DNA of 64,000 nt. Origin: Apis mellifera (Eukaryota; Arthropoda; Insecta; Hymenoptera; Apidae). The translations under genes were made by a program, and so were the position numbers. The DNA is taken from the NCBI RefSeq assembly GCF_003254395.2, contig NC_037650.1:7378071-7442070 (forward strand). The letters run 5' to 3'. Below the pieces are notes generated by a model. That model made no database searches. It saw only the letters and a program-made list of their open reading frames with translations, and had not been told where the DNA came from. Numbering within the stretch: the first letter of the stretch is position 1; each line of letters starts with the position of its first letter. Positions 49,364-63,700 of this stretch are shown here, piece by piece.

Positions 49364-52300
49364 ACCCGACTCGATACTCGTTTCAATTCGTTTGGCATTC
49401 GTTTGTACACTTTGGAAAATTGTGTACCCCTCGGAACGAGCGTAATTCTAAGTTTTGTATATCTTTTCAAAGTAGAAGGAAACGTGGCTTGCAGTTGGGT
49501 GATCACGTGACGGAATTCCAGATTACTTCCCTCCCTCCCCTTCTTCCGTTTTTCGGAAGAGACTCGAATTACAATTTTACGCTTCGCTTGTGCTTTACAG
49601 GGCTTTTGCTACGTGACTCTATGTACGTACGTGCTTGTTTAACTTTTGCTGAAACGCACACGTGTCCTCCGCGTTGTAATTGCGACACATTCCCTGCTAA
49701 TGTAATTCGTGAATTTTGAATTAACGTGCTTTTCAGAAGAATGGATCCCTCGTTATACAATAATTTACAAATTTGTTCGATTCACGCAAATTTTCATTCT
49801 CCGAAATACGAAGATTGAGCGTGAATCTTGCGAATTATTTTCACTTTCACTTCCGTTCCGCCATATTGAATCGTTGAATCTGTCTCTCGTTCTTCCTTTG
49901 CCACATTAAATGTCAATCTTTCTATCGTTTAATCTCTTCGAGGATGAAGAAATTGTTAAAAGCTTTTCTGCTTTTAAACTTGTTAGAAAAATGAGTTAAT
50001 ATTATTCGTGGACAATTTCCTGCCACACAAGTTTTCGAAGTCTTATCGAAAAGTTCGAAACGGTTGATAAATCAATTTCGTGGGAAAATTTCGATAGAGG
50101 AGATAATAAGGAAGGTGATGGATCACGGGGAAGAAACTCGTAACGCGTTTAAAAATTAAAGTATTTAAAAAGTTGCCGCAACAACAATTTGATTAAAAAA
50201 AAAAAAAATTTCTTTGAGGTCGTTAAATTAGTTCATATAGTTGTTGCAGTGTTCCAAAGTGTAGCAAAGCGTGCCGCAGCAAACTTCACCGCAAGCTGGC
50301 TTACAAATGTTCGTAACAAGATAATAAATCTTGTAAAAGGGACGTCTTCTCTTCAATTACTCTTGTCTGCAGTTTCATTGCGGCAATTTAAACGTTCGTA
50401 TTATCTTCGACTGTTTAAATAAAAAATTTCAAGCGAAAAAGTTCAAGTATTTCGTATTTCCTTGCTTCGTTGCATTAAATAAAATATAAATCTTAATCTC
50501 TTTTGTAGACACATCATTTTCTTTCGCAATCAATTTGATACATAATTTGATCAATATATCAATATTGATATACGAAGGAGAGAAGTATCATTCGATACTA
50601 CAAACAACCCTTTTCGAAATAATTATTCTCCACTCGTAATTGCAACTAATCGATCGTCGAATCGTTTCGTCATCAAGTAACGAAGATTAATCGATGTTAA
50701 ACAAATTTACGAGATAGTAATGGAATTTATCGGCGCGTGATCGATAGCACTGACATCTATTAGAAATTTAATTCATCAAGAGTCGGTCACAAGGCGAGAG
50801 CCCTTTATTAATTAAAACTCTTCCCTTCTTCGATCATAATAACGCATACCTTTCTAACAGATTAGATTAACTTACAACAACAACAAACGCGCAAGCGTCT
50901 CGAAGCTTTTCGAAGGATTTCGAAAATTAATTAATTAAGTTGATTCAAAATTCAATTGGTATAGGTCGATGGAATAATACGATCGATTTTATTCGATATT
51001 CTCGTCACGCTTCGGCTATCGGCCGATCGTTGTCAATCGCCCGCCCTGATCCACGTTTTGAATTAATATGATAATGAGCCAGATTTATGGATAGCGTTGC
51101 AAATTGTTTCGTTATTGCTTTGGTTATCTCGAATCGATTAATCAGTTTATTTCGTGATTGAGGAAATATCGACAAAGAAACAAATTGACAAGATTTCTTT
51201 TGTTTACACGATGTAGATAAATTATAATACCGAGAGAGATATTTTTATATTTTGAAAATTGAAGAATATTAAAATAGAACAATTTCATTATATTTTACTA
51301 CTAGTTTAATAATTGAAATTGAAAATGTTTTAAAATTTCTTTAACACGTTTATTCATAGATTATAAAACTTTTAATAGCGACAAGATTTTACCACGAATA
51401 ATATAAAATGAAGTATCAAGTTTTCAAAAAGAAAAGTGAATGGCAATTATTAATACAATTTGCTTGATGAAGAAATCTTCGATAATCTTCAAAATCGCGA
51501 AGATAATTTCAAAAGGAATTTTGTAAGAGATATAAAATTAAAAGAAGAATCCATTGTTTAGGAATATCGATCGTCGAATTTATTTTCTTACATTAATCTT
51601 TCGAAAAGTTTGCTCGTTCGTTCACATTAACTCCTCGGATGTAAAAGTTTCTATCCATGCCTCGTCTGGCGTTGAGTGGTTCGCCAGTAGAGTAGTTTCG
51701 CATGTTACAGTGGCACCTGTTGAATCATACCGGCTTATATACCCGACTTAACTATTCGAGCACCGATACCGGGAACAAATCGTTGGAATGGAAGAACATT
51801 AAACCCACCCCCTTTCGTAATTTACGACGTTATGCTAAAATTTCGAGGCCGTGGCGATGATCGTGGCCGGCATTCAATCTGCGAGATCCGTTTACGATAT
51901 TGAATCGAGCCGTAAAATTGCACACACGAGCCCGCTAAACCATTTATCCTGATGCAATATTCACCACGTTGTATTATATCGACATTAAAGCCTCGCGGAC
52001 CGTGAAATTTGGTTAAATTTTATTGTCGAAATTCATGTTGATCCGGTCTTCGTTAATTAGCGGTTTGCATTACTTAATACCTTGCAAACCTTTTATATTA
52101 TATCAGTTTAAATATCATTTGTACAATATAATATAAAATGTTATAATTATTTTTTCCTTCTTCTTCTTCTTTCTGCATTGCGATTTTTTATTAAGATAGG
52201 CAAATTTCTAGGAGATATATATACAGTAGAAAATATTTAATTAAGGACGCTTTAATCTTTCGATGTTTAATGATGTTTAATCGTGTGCATTTCATAATTT

Positions 52301-55300
52301 TTGTCGTTAATTAACCGGCGATAATAATTGAAAGATAAAGAAGAGAAAGAGAGGGAAATTAGAGTAGAAGAAATGATTTGAATAATGGGGGAGTTTAAGA
52401 GGATTATTAAACGTTGCGCTCAACGTTTTATAATAACAAAATGGATCGCGTTTCGTACATTATATAAATGCAATTTCATCTTTTTCATGTTTATCCTTAT
52501 TTTGTATCCTCTCGATCCTTTGATACCTCGAAAATTCCACTATGACCTTTGCATAATTGTATAACCGTCTCCGTTTCCAGGCTTAAATTGTGGATAATAA
52601 TTTCAATGTTTTCTCTAGATCAATATAACGTAGTATCAAGGTATTCCCTTAGAACAATCTCCCTAGATGAAACTAATTACTTGGTTGACGAATCTAATTA
52701 CTCTGAAGATCCTCGGATTCTCGTGAACGCCACTTACGTTGTTAATAAAAATTCGGGAGCATTTCGCTCTCACTGTTTGTCTGATTACTTTCAACATTTC
52801 TGTCTCTCTCCTTTCTTTCTTTCTCGAAAACGATATTAATCTCGTTTAATATTCATGAAAACTTTTTCGAACGAAACTTCCTTTCGATTTCTTTTCCGGT
52901 TGAGATTGTTGAGAGTAATAATGGGAGAATAATTTTCAAAAAATAAATTGACGAAACCGTGAGAAAATCGTGCCTTGTCATTTTAATCTTAAACAAAACA
53001 TAGCGAGATTATTCCACACGTGTGTATCTAAATTAATGAAGTTCGTCAAGAGCTTAAACCGGAGTTAAGGTTTGAAACCAGTTCCTAATAATCCCACCAA
53101 CATCTTCTTGGAAACTTGAAATTAATTTATTAGCGCTCACGACTTTTCGTGATGTGTAATTTCCTTCTTTCCCTTCGAGTGAATTGAATTTGAATTTCGA
53201 ATTTCTTGAAAATATTCTCTTTTATTTTTTGTTATAAATAAACTACAATATTTTTGTGAATGCCTTTATATATATTTTAATAAGAAACAAAAATTCTACA
53301 ATCACGAAATTAAACCCAGCATACCATCCTTTCATCGGAATTTTAAAATCACTCCACGTGTTTATCCAGTTGGTTTTTTATCAAATTTTCAAACCCTTAA
53401 TTCACTTTTGGCAACTGGTGAAAAGAAAAGAAAATTACCTTTCCATAGGTCTCTCTTTTTATATTCTCTCATCATATCTTACCTTTCGATTCCTATTAAT
53501 ATGTACTCACACGCGCACACATGGATCGTGGAAATATTTACAGAGGAAACTAGCTGTCGCTTCTTCACATAGACAGCGCAAACGTTTGCCAAAGGCTTAA
53601 CACGCGAGTGATAAGAGGGTTTCCGTTGGCCCATGAATCTTCAACATTCAATTCTGAGTCTGCGGATCTTTTTCTTTATTTCTTTCTTTTTTTTTTTTTT
53701 CTTTACCGTTGGAATCCAGCCCAGAGATCGTGACGGATGGAAAAACCAAGGATATTTCCCGGTGGACTGGTTTCTCTCGATGAGAAACCCTATAATTCGT
53801 CTCGGCACCTTTGGTTCGTGCATCCCTTTTCTTTCGCCTCTCTTCGTTTTATGCACGCCTATATAATAGTTCCAGCCTGGAACTTCCAGGTTTCATTCAT
53901 TCATTCACTTTTTTTTTTTTTTTTTCGTTGTGCGATGTTAGCATGCCTGGCGAAGACACCAAAGGGGAAACGTATTCGAAGCGAAGACGCTTTGTAAAAA
54001 CCCTCCTGTTTTTTTGCTCTCTTCTCGTTTTCTCGTTTCCATTTTGTACGCGCTAATGATTTTTGGATCTCAAATCTTCTTTAAAAAAAAAGGAAGCCTC
54101 GATGTAAGTTAACCACTGATGTAAGTTGAGTTTCGATTGAAAAAAAATTTCAGATATTTTCGGTATGATTCGAAACTGGAGATCTAATAATTTGAAAACT
54201 ATGGAATTTTTTTATTTTTATTCACAACAAAATATGACAAATCTGTTGTGATCAAGCAAATAGAGTTGATTAATTATAGTTCAGTTTGTATTATTTCTTG
54301 GCGACGATCTTGTTTTTATTGTCTGACTATGACTAGTCTTATTCCACTTGTCACAATAGGTTTCACTATTTGATATTTGATTGTTCCATTTGTTACTCTA
54401 CTTGTTTGACTACACTTGAGTTGAAGTAAAGTTGGTTAAACACGTGTAAAAAAAAATTGAAGCAAATGTTTTCTGAGAGAAACTTTTTATGACGTTTAAT
54501 TTAAAATATTTATCAAATTTTGGGATACGATTATTTCAAAAGAAATTCTCATCTGTTTTATTAATTATATACAATTTATACTGTATTGCTTAGATATGTT
54601 TAAAACAAAATAAAATAATGGACGTGTAAATAATTGCTTCAAACCAATGCATACTTGTATCTGACCAATTTATAAATCCTTCTACTTAAATTTGATTTGT
54701 GCCACGTTCAGTCTCTCCAACATAGTACTAAACCCAAAAATCCGATCATAAAAACCTTATCTTACATAACCTCGAATAAACCTGTTTAGATAAACAACGT
54801 TCCCGTTGATTTAATAGGATTTACGTGCTCGAGCATCTCATTTTACGCGATCAGTATTCATTCAACGAAGATAAATCTTCAAAAAAGATACAACTGACAT
54901 CCCTGACTAAGAGAGACGAAAAATATAAATCGTCACATTTACAAAAAAAAAAAAAAATTAAATATATATCGCACAATTTCACTTATACATCATCATTATG
55001 ACATTCATTTATACAAAAATCTTGTTAAAAAGCAAGAATTAATGAGATCGTTGCAAAATCCTCAAAATACAGAGAAACCTAAATTGTCTCAAGGATTGCA
55101 CAAAGGTGCAATCGCACTATCCTTGCCAAGTGAGACGATCATTGAGCATTCGATTAGATTCTCAATCCTCAATATCCCCGTTTCCTTCGCGTTAGAGAGG
55201 AAAGGGGGACTTTATTTTCATGGATCCACGAACACGATAATGCGTGTTCCCGTTGCGGTATAGGAGATGGCACGGTTCGATAGTCACCGGCGAAGGTGGA

Positions 55301-55739
55301 GGCTGAAGAATGGAAGGAACGGACAGCCCTCAAAGGGGCTAATAAGTGTGAAAGTTGGAATGGAAGGGTAACGATGGGTGAGGGGGGGAAGATTAAAAAA
55401 GCGAGAAGGACGAAGGTAAGGACGTGGAAAGAGGGATGAGATTATCGATCGAGGAGGTCGGGAGAGGATAAATTTTCAACCAGACTTTCTCCCCCCCTCC
55501 CCTTCATCTTTTCTTGGATTTTATTGATATCGGCGTGGATTTAATCTCTAATTTCAGCCGAATTCGAAAATTCTACGCGGGATAAAAGAGGGGATGGATG
55601 TTTGCCTCTCGAACGTTCCACCCTTCCGCTAAATTCGTTCCGAATTTCGAAAGAGGAGGAGAGTTGGGTGGATGAAACGTCAAACGCAATTCCTCCTTAT
55701 TCCTCATTGTTCTTCCTTGATTGTTTTATCATGTGGGAT

Positions 55740-55806
55740 AATTATTTTATCGTCGTCCAACGATCCATCGAGAATCGACGAAGGAGGATCGGACGATAAA
55801 ATAATT
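55740..55806. other. long hairpin (inverted repeat)
   Basis: The left arm AATTATTTTATCGTC (55740-55754) is the exact complement of GACGATAAAATAATT (55792-55806). Inside, CGATCC (55761-55766) pairs with GGATCG (55786-55791), leaving a one-sided 6-nt bulge and a 19-nt loop. Confidence 0.8.
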
Positions 55807-56085
55807 AAGGGATCGGGGAAATTAGACGTTGGAAATTGGAGAATCAATTCCTGATTTTATTATAATTAATTTCTTTGATTAGCTCTTTGATGGAACTTGG
55901 AGGAAAAGAGAATTTTATATCAATTATATTACTTTAAAGTTTTTTTTTTTTTCTTATTAAATCGAGAAATATCGAACATTTTTTCTCCTCGATTAAATTA
56001 TAAAATTAGAGCGGAAAGATTTTTTAGTTGGAAAGTGATTTAGATCAGAATATTGTTATTTCAATATTTTCGGATATAAATAATT

Positions 56086-56603
56086 GAAAAATAAGTAGCT
56101 TCATTTTTTTGATATACATATCATGGACTAGCAAGTAGTAAAATATATATATTTGTTTTTGATACTTTTGTTTTAATTTTTTAAAAATACTTTGAAAAGC
56201 ACTTGTCAAGAGTAACGAATCTTCACAATCACCAATTTAAGTTCTACCGTCCTATAGAAAATATTTTCTTTGAGGGCTGGACACAGTTTATCGATATCAT
56301 GGACTAGGAAGTAGTAGAATATATATATTTGTTTTTGATACTTTTGTTTTAATTTTTTTAAAAATACTTTAAAAAGCACTTATCAAGAGTTGAAAAATAA
56401 GTAGCTTCATTTTTTTGATATACATATCATGGACTAGGAAGTAGTAAAATATATATATTTGTTTTTGATACTTTTGTTTTAATTTTTTTAAAAATACTTT
56501 AAAAAGCACTTATCAAGAGTAACGAATCTTCACCATCACCAATTTAAGTTCTACCATCCTATAGAAAATATTTTCTTTGAGGGCTGGACACAGTTTATCG
56601 ATT
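56086..56603. repeat. tandem duplication with composite units
   Basis: A block ATCATGGACTAG...AAGAGT of about 92 bp occurs three times (about 56121-56211, 56297-56390, 56427-56520). A second block AACGAATCTTCAC...GTTTATCGAT occurs twice (56213-56296 and 56521-56603). A short GAAAAATAAGTAGCTTC leader occurs twice (56086 and 56392). The order suggests unequal crossing-over inside an older duplication. Confidence 0.9.
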
Positions 56604-58084
56604 CTCTTATCCACACGTATTAACAGGATGACACAAAGGATATTAAAGTTCGATCAAGTTTCTTCGAAGAAAGCGGCCAACAAGTTAATTATCGTAGCTT
56701 TTTAATTAACGCTTAAGAAGATTCTTCGACATTATATCGTGATAGCCACGTGACTGACTTTTCTAAAAATATCTCGAATCATTTTATCGATATTCGATTC
56801 GTAAAATTGCACATTTTTAATTATAAATTTACAATAATGCAATTCGTATTATGATTGAAATATTAATATAAGTAATTTAAAACCTCGGGATGGAAAGAGG
56901 AGAAATATGAATAAAAGAAACGGGCGAATTAATTATATAACGTTTAATGCTCGAGTACCATCGTTTCTCATTTCGAAGTATCGAAACAAAAGGTGAAATA
57001 TCGAGAATTTTCTAACGTTGACAACGATTTTCCCCTCTAGTAGGAAGAAACTCGAGATCTAACGTTTATCACAGTCTGCCCTGAATTCTTTTTAACAATT
57101 AGATCTAATTGCTCCTTAAAACGGTTAATTGTCTCGGAAAAAAAGGAAGGAAAGGAAGAAGAAAAAAGAAAAAAGTAGAGAAATAAATGGAAAGGGGAGT
57201 ATCTCCACGAGGAGACTGATAAATAATTCAACGCGATACTTTTATAGTATAGCAACTGTCACTGTTCATTTTTCTTTATACTTCGAATAACGCGCGTTAC
57301 AAAATCTTGAAAAATTCTAAATCTCTTTACAGTGGAATTCTTCTTTGAACAAAAATGGAAGAGATGCCGAAAAGTATGCCTTTGATTTCAAAATTTCTTC
57401 AACCTATATTATATTTAATTTTTATCAGATAATAAATGCAATGAATAGAATCTAAAATTCTTATTAGTTTAGAATAATGATATTATTTTGCTTTGACAAT
57501 GAGAATAAATATTCATGGACAATTTGTACATCTTTGGTTGGGACAGGATTGAGATAGATTCAAATTTATCAACCAATTGCTAAATATGTAATTAATTATG
57601 GTCTTGCTCATTGTAAATGTTGACGCAGCTTGTGTTAACACATTGTTATTAATTCTCGTTTATCAATTTAATCGAACGCGGTTAAAACTGGAAAATTGTT
57701 GTTATTTTGCGAGTTAATTATTAATTTTCGAAATAACTGAAAACCACAAAGTGACGTATATATATTGAATGACGATCTCAAAAATGATAAATATCCTTTC
57801 GAATTATTTGTTTATTCGCATGATCAATTAATTAACATTCAAGTTAATTCGTGTAATATGAAAATTCAGTGATTACTTTTTCTTAACTCAAAAATATTTT
57901 TAAAGGAAATTGTACAACGTTGTACAATTCATATACAGAATGTTGTACATAGCGTGACGGTGCAACATATGGTCACACACGATAGTATTTCCAGTATGAT
58001 GTACCAAAATGTAAAATTACCGTAACATATATCTATCTCAACAAAATTTCTCATATCTTTTTTCTATTGGTTTCTAAAGTCTTA

Positions 58085-58811
58085 AATAAATAAAATTGAT
58101 TTGCATGTTTGAATGTATTAGAAATCAAGATAGAATTCAGATTAATTGGAATAATTTTTTAGAATAGTATTGATCGAAGATTTTTGGATACAATTTAAAT
58201 ATTAATTAATGAAAGATTAGAAACAATCTTTTGATCATCAAAATATTATTTATCATATTTGTTTTTACTTTAATATTTAGAAAATTATATTGATTAATTT
58301 TTCAAATTTGAATGTTAAGTTTCAGTAATTGTTTAAATATCAATTATCATATGTCATATATTTTATACGCGAATTATAATGACAAAATGCAATAGTGAAA
58401 TTGCAATACATTAAAGTTAATAAATGTTGAATGAACAAAAATAAAATTGATTTGCATGTTTGAATATAATAGAAATCGATTTCAGATTAATTGGAATAAT
58501 TTTTTAGAATGATATTGATCGAAGATTTTTGGATACAATTTAAATATTAATTAATGAAAGATTAGAAAGTAATCTTTTGATCATTAAAATATTATTTTAT
58601 TCATTATTATTTACCACAATAATTGTTTAAATATTAATTATCATATGTCATATGATTCTTTATATTATACTGTAAATATTATTTATATTATAATTTATAT
58701 TATATGATTTATATTATAATTATATTATATTATATTGACATTTATATTATAATGACAAAATACAATAGTGAAATTGCAACACATTAAAGTTAATAAAATG
58801 TTAAATGAACA
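58085..58811. repeat. ~360-bp tandem duplication
   Basis: Two direct copies at about 58085-58437 and 58438-58811. Shared parts include TAAAATTGATTTGCATGTTTG, GATCGAAGATTTTTGGATAC and, at the ends, AATAGTGAAATTGCAA with CACATTAAAGTTAATAAA-type sequence. The second copy has an expanded TATATTATA-rich segment near 58670-58740. Confidence 0.88.
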
Positions 58812-59742
58812 AAAATTCATTTGGGAGTTAGAATAAAAGTGAAACGATTTTTCGTAACGATATTAGAATCGTGTTTCCGGTTTAATAACTTTCCGATATT
58901 TAACATCTAAAACGTTTTATTTTCGGCATTCAGTTAGCGTTATACGCAGCAACATTTTTGCCAGGGCAAACGAAACGGGTCGACTTATTAAAATCCTGTG
59001 CGAATTTTTAAAAATTTAATGAAACTGTATTTCCCTTCTTCTTTTAAATCGGTTTACCGTGCATCGTCCCGTAAATTGCATTTCCTCCACGATAACATGT
59101 AATTAACGTCGTTATTTTGCATATCGATTTTTTTTTTTAAATTGAAAAAATAAAAATTTCGAGCAAACATTGAAATTAATATCAATGCAAATCGGTGGCA
59201 TTGAATTGTAGATGAATTTAATATTTTAATTTCCTTATTCGGAAAGTACAAGAATTTAGATTTGAAATAAAATTTCTAAATCCACACTATTCTACTTCAT
59301 AGTAGATATATAAAAATTTAAAAATTCTTAAAAATTCTAGACATCTATCTCATCTATCTAACTCTGCTCTCATTCTTTTCTAAATTTTATCTCAAATAAA
59401 AACAGAAATAAATTCCCAAAAATATATATTCCTGAAAATAATAGATTTTTACACGTAATTTCGTAAAATGATGTCTGTTTCATGGATTCATCAAATTCGC
59501 TTAAAAATTATCGTCTTCGCATCGTCAAAAATTCACTCGCTCATTTTTTCCCCTCTTCGAAATGTTTCCTCAATTTTTCCTCATCTTCGTACACTCGATG
59601 CATTCTCGTATTCGGCACAATCTCATTTTATTCGCCTCGATTGTAAAAATTCACGTTTTCACCGAGGTCTCGTTTTAAACAGAGAGACAAGATCTCGCGC
59701 AGATTCTCCACGAATCTTTTTCCCATTCAAATTTTTCGCATT

Positions 59743-59746
59743 CGGT

Positions 59747-59777
<31 letters not shown>

Positions 59778-59778
59778 T
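59743..59778. repeat. (TC)n microsatellite
   Basis: CT dinucleotides over about 35 bp, interrupted by TTT. Similar shorter tracts lie at about 61335-61357 and 63921-63940. Confidence 0.9.
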
Positions 59779-60738
59779 TTAAACGAGTTCCACGCAATTC
59801 TCGCGTCGCAACGCGATGAATACGCTTCCGATTTTAAGTTAAAGCGTGAACGCGGAACCAACTTTTCGCCTTGGCTATCACGATTTCGAGAGAGCTTCGT
59901 TAAAGGTTTTCTCGAGTTGATGGCAACGCCAGTAATTAATTATGCGCTCAAAGAACGCTGTCCCCGCGTTGAATACAATTCAACGTGTGGAGAAATGTGT
60001 TGCTCGATTCTCGTTCGTCATTAAACGCTATTGCTTTCACGAACGAGCACACTTTGCGAAACGGGAAATGGTACTTTTAAAAATATCATCAAAGTTTTTT
60101 CCAACTTTCTTAATCGATCGTAAAACGTTTCGATTCGTTAATTCGTTTTGATTAATTTTTCTCCGAGTGGCGAAAAATTAAGCGAGGAAAAGGAAAAATT
60201 TTAATATTTTATACGAGATTTTTAATTTTCTTCTTTTTATTTTCTCGTAAAATGTAATTTTTCTCACAATTTACGGAGAACGTGATTTTTATTTGCGTTT
60301 TTTATTAATTCCTTCAACGCTGAATTCATTCAATATAATCGCGCATATAAATTATCCAAATTTTCGTCCAAAATTCGACGAATTAAATTTCCTTTCGCCG
60401 TTCTTATCACCATTCTTCCTTTCTTTATTCTTCTCTCACCTCGTTATTATCTCTCAGCTCGAGACGAATAAACTCGAAACGGACAAAGTTTGCTTGTCGT
60501 ACGAAGCATGATCGTAATAATTACGCCCGTTGTTGCCCGAGGCTGCTCCGTTTAATTCGAGCTTGTGCCTCGAGTCGATGCTCAACGATTTTCACGAGTA
60601 GTGATAATATTGCGGTTGAACGTGCGAAACCGTACAAAAGTTGCGAGAATTGCGTGGTAGACGTGCATTTCTCTACGTTCCGTCCCTCGTTTAATATGGA
60701 ACGTGGTCGAGTGGCACGATGAAACAGGGAGAGACACA

Positions 60739-60782
60739 AAAAGAAAGAAAGAAAGACAGAAAGAAAGAAAGAAAGAAAGAAG
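60739..60782. repeat. (AAAG)n microsatellite
   Basis: AAAG/GAAA tetranucleotides over about 44 bp, with one GACAG interruption. Confidence 0.9.
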
Positions 60783-63700
60783 GATACAATTGAAATGCAG
60801 ATACCGTCCGTTTGAGCAATTTAAGCAGTTTCGAGCTCTGCTATTCGTGATTAAGAGAGAATAAAATGTCGAGAGGGAATATCGTGTGATACAGGAGACC
60901 TTGCTAACCCTTTCTTTCTTTTTTTTTTTGCTTTCGTGAAGGATCGTTGCTCTGATCGTTCTTAAAATAATTATTTTTTTTATATTTCTATTTTTCTCTC
61001 TTTTTCTCTCTCTTTTTCGAATCGATGGTCTCGTTTTCAATGCAAAGAATTCATCTGGAATTTCGAACGAGCATTGTGCGCGTCACAGCGATGACAATTA
61101 TGTTTTGCGACGAATAAGCGACGTTTATTCGATTGAATTCGTTTATTTCGGGATCACTTGTGCGTGATAAAATGCTTTTAGTGGATTGGAATGTTGATCG
61201 AACAACGTGTACGTTTCCTATCGAGAAACTAACTATTTTGTATTTTTTTTTTTTGTAAAATAAATATGAATAGGTACGCGTAAGAATCACGAGTTTTACA
61301 GATTTTTGATGTATGAATCGTGTTTTAACGTGTTTCTCTCTCTCTCTCTCTTTCTCAAGAGGATCTCTAATTTGTATGGAAACGTAATCTGAATTCTGTC
61401 GATCTGTAGAAATTTTCAAGAGGAATAGAAGAGAAATTTCTCGAAGCTCGATTAATTTTTAATTATTCGCGATTAATTACAATATTTACAATAAATTTTT
61501 AAGACATATTTATTTCCATAAATGGAAATATATATTGGCGAAAAAAAATATCAATTCATATTTTTTGTCGAAACCTTTTAATACTTTTCAAAAAATTTCT
61601 ATTTAAAAATCAAATATTATCAAAAAAAAAAAAAAAAAAGAAAAACAAATCGTCCCTTTGCGCAATTACAACGAATAACAAGTCATATCTCTCATTCGTT
61701 TATTTATTCAAATGAACAAATTCTATCGAAAAATAATCACGAGTCAAAAATTCAAAGTCTGTAAAATCCAGTTGAGAATCCAGGATCGTAGTTAATCTCT
61801 TCTGTAATCACAAAATTAGCAAATTTATCTCTCTCTCTCTCCGTTATTCTACTCTCTTCTACTCTTTCTACTATTTTACTCTCCACTATTTCCAGAGAGA
61901 TCCAATTAAACCCAATTAAATCCAAGCCTAAGTTCGACAGTACGAAAATCCACCACCACAAAACTCCATCCGTGTTTCGCGTATTGCCGGCAGGTAATTT
62001 TTAATCCCTCGGCCTTAGCTTAGGCCTTAGCTCACGTCCCTCGTTTAAGATTCGATCCACGTACCGGTTCTTAATGCCCCCTTCGAAATTAAGAACACTG
62101 TACTCGCCCCGAGTACGATTTATCCCTGACAACCAGGACAGCCCGCCTCGTACATTCGCCTCGCTCGAAGAAATTCTAATTCCCTTCCCCTCCTTCTTCC
62201 TCCCCCAGAAGAAGAAGAAGAAGTTACCAGAAGAGATGTATACGCGTGCTACGCGATGGAAATGACGCACGATACAATTTCGTGCGAAGTGATCAACGCC
62301 CGTGATCTCTTCCAACGATGGCAAGCATGGACAAATGAATCTTGTCATCGTCCATCTTAATTCCTTGCTCGACAATCGTGAATTACTCGAAATAATGCTG
62401 CACATAATCCGATTATACGAGGGTGTACAAGTGTCAAAGACGTCTCTCTCTGTTCCATTAACCATTGTTGCGCGGATTTGTGTATTATACGCGCGTTGAT
62501 CCTTGTGAAACATCGTCGATACGAATGGGTCAAAATCGAAATGGTTCAATCATGATCGTTTCTATAGTTATCCTTCGGTTGTCGAAGGGATCGGTTCGAG
62601 TATATAACTTTTGTTTGAGTTAATTTTAATTTCTCGATTCGTCGTGTTCGAGAGGAGAATATTTTTCGATGGATGTTTATCGAGATGAAAGGAGTAAGCA
62701 AAGTTTATAATTGAGTTTTGATGTCTAAGAGACGTCTAAACTATCAATTTTCAGAAAGAGTTTGGTCAGAGATTGATCGATTAATCGTGGACCGATTAGA
62801 TGGGGCAATTTTTCATTTTCTCGGCCTATTCAATTTTTCTCGGCCAAGATAAATTAACTGATGAAGTTTAAATATTAATCTCGATAGATGGTTGTTTTTC
62901 TTCCTCTAACACTCGAATTTGTATATAATTAAAATTATAAAGATATTCTTTTGTCGTCTGAACAAATCTAAATTGTTCGTATCAAAAGTTCGTAACAGCT
63001 CCATCATCATTTTTCTTCACGAACGAAAAATCTCTTCTTCATCCTCCCGTGTGAAAACTGTGCAATCAATTTACTCTTGCTCTTATTTTCGTTCACATTG
63101 CGACTAACTTCTCTTATTTTCTCCCCGTGAGACGGCGCATCCTTGGTAAGTTGGGAAACACGGTTCTTTTTCTTTTTTTTTTTTTTTTTTATAGCGGTGT
63201 TTGTTCCGAGATAAATGAAGCATGGCAGGGTTCGACCCTTTTCGAGTATATATGTCCTTGCAAGAAGTAATTAAGAAGCACTATTCGATACGGGGTTAAT
63301 GGAAAGAGTAAACAGTTCTCGTGAGCAATTTTCCGTTAACATTTTCGAATGACAAACCTATTAAGAATATTGCCTTCCTATTAAACCTTGCAACGCACGT
63401 TTAATTAAACATTTGAAATAACCAGTTGGTTGATACTGCTTGTTATAGTAGCGAAAAGAAGCAATAAACCATCTATTAAAGTTGCTCCATCAATCGTATC
63501 CGATATATATTTCATGTATCTTCCTTAAAAAATTTTCTCCCAATCATATTTATATGATTGTCCAACTTTCAATTATTTATCCATTCACCATCTTGTTCTG
63601 TTTATTCATCTGTAACAAATTTATACTACTTGTATCTTATTCCACTTTTCCATGATAATTCCATTTGTCTGAGGATTGTTTAGGTTTTTTTAATTTTTAT

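Noticed and set aside
49258..49719. 153-codon plus-strand open frame
   Set aside because: Its first part is the last unit of the 48420-49363 minisatellite. The rest has no recognisable homology.
52549..52839. 96-codon plus-strand open frame after an acceptor-like TTTCCAG
   Set aside because: Part of it (DETNYLVDESNYSEDP) looks protein-like, but there is no supporting donor, homologue or neighbouring exon.
62001..62549. 182-codon minus-strand open frame
   Set aside because: I tested it as a possible 5' exon of mGluR. It lacks flytrap-domain motifs and includes a poly-Phe segment from an AAG/poly-purine repeat.
63215..63250. GGTTCGACCC resembling a tRNA T-arm
   Set aside because: No B-box/A-box pair at the right spacing and no cloverleaf could be formed around it.
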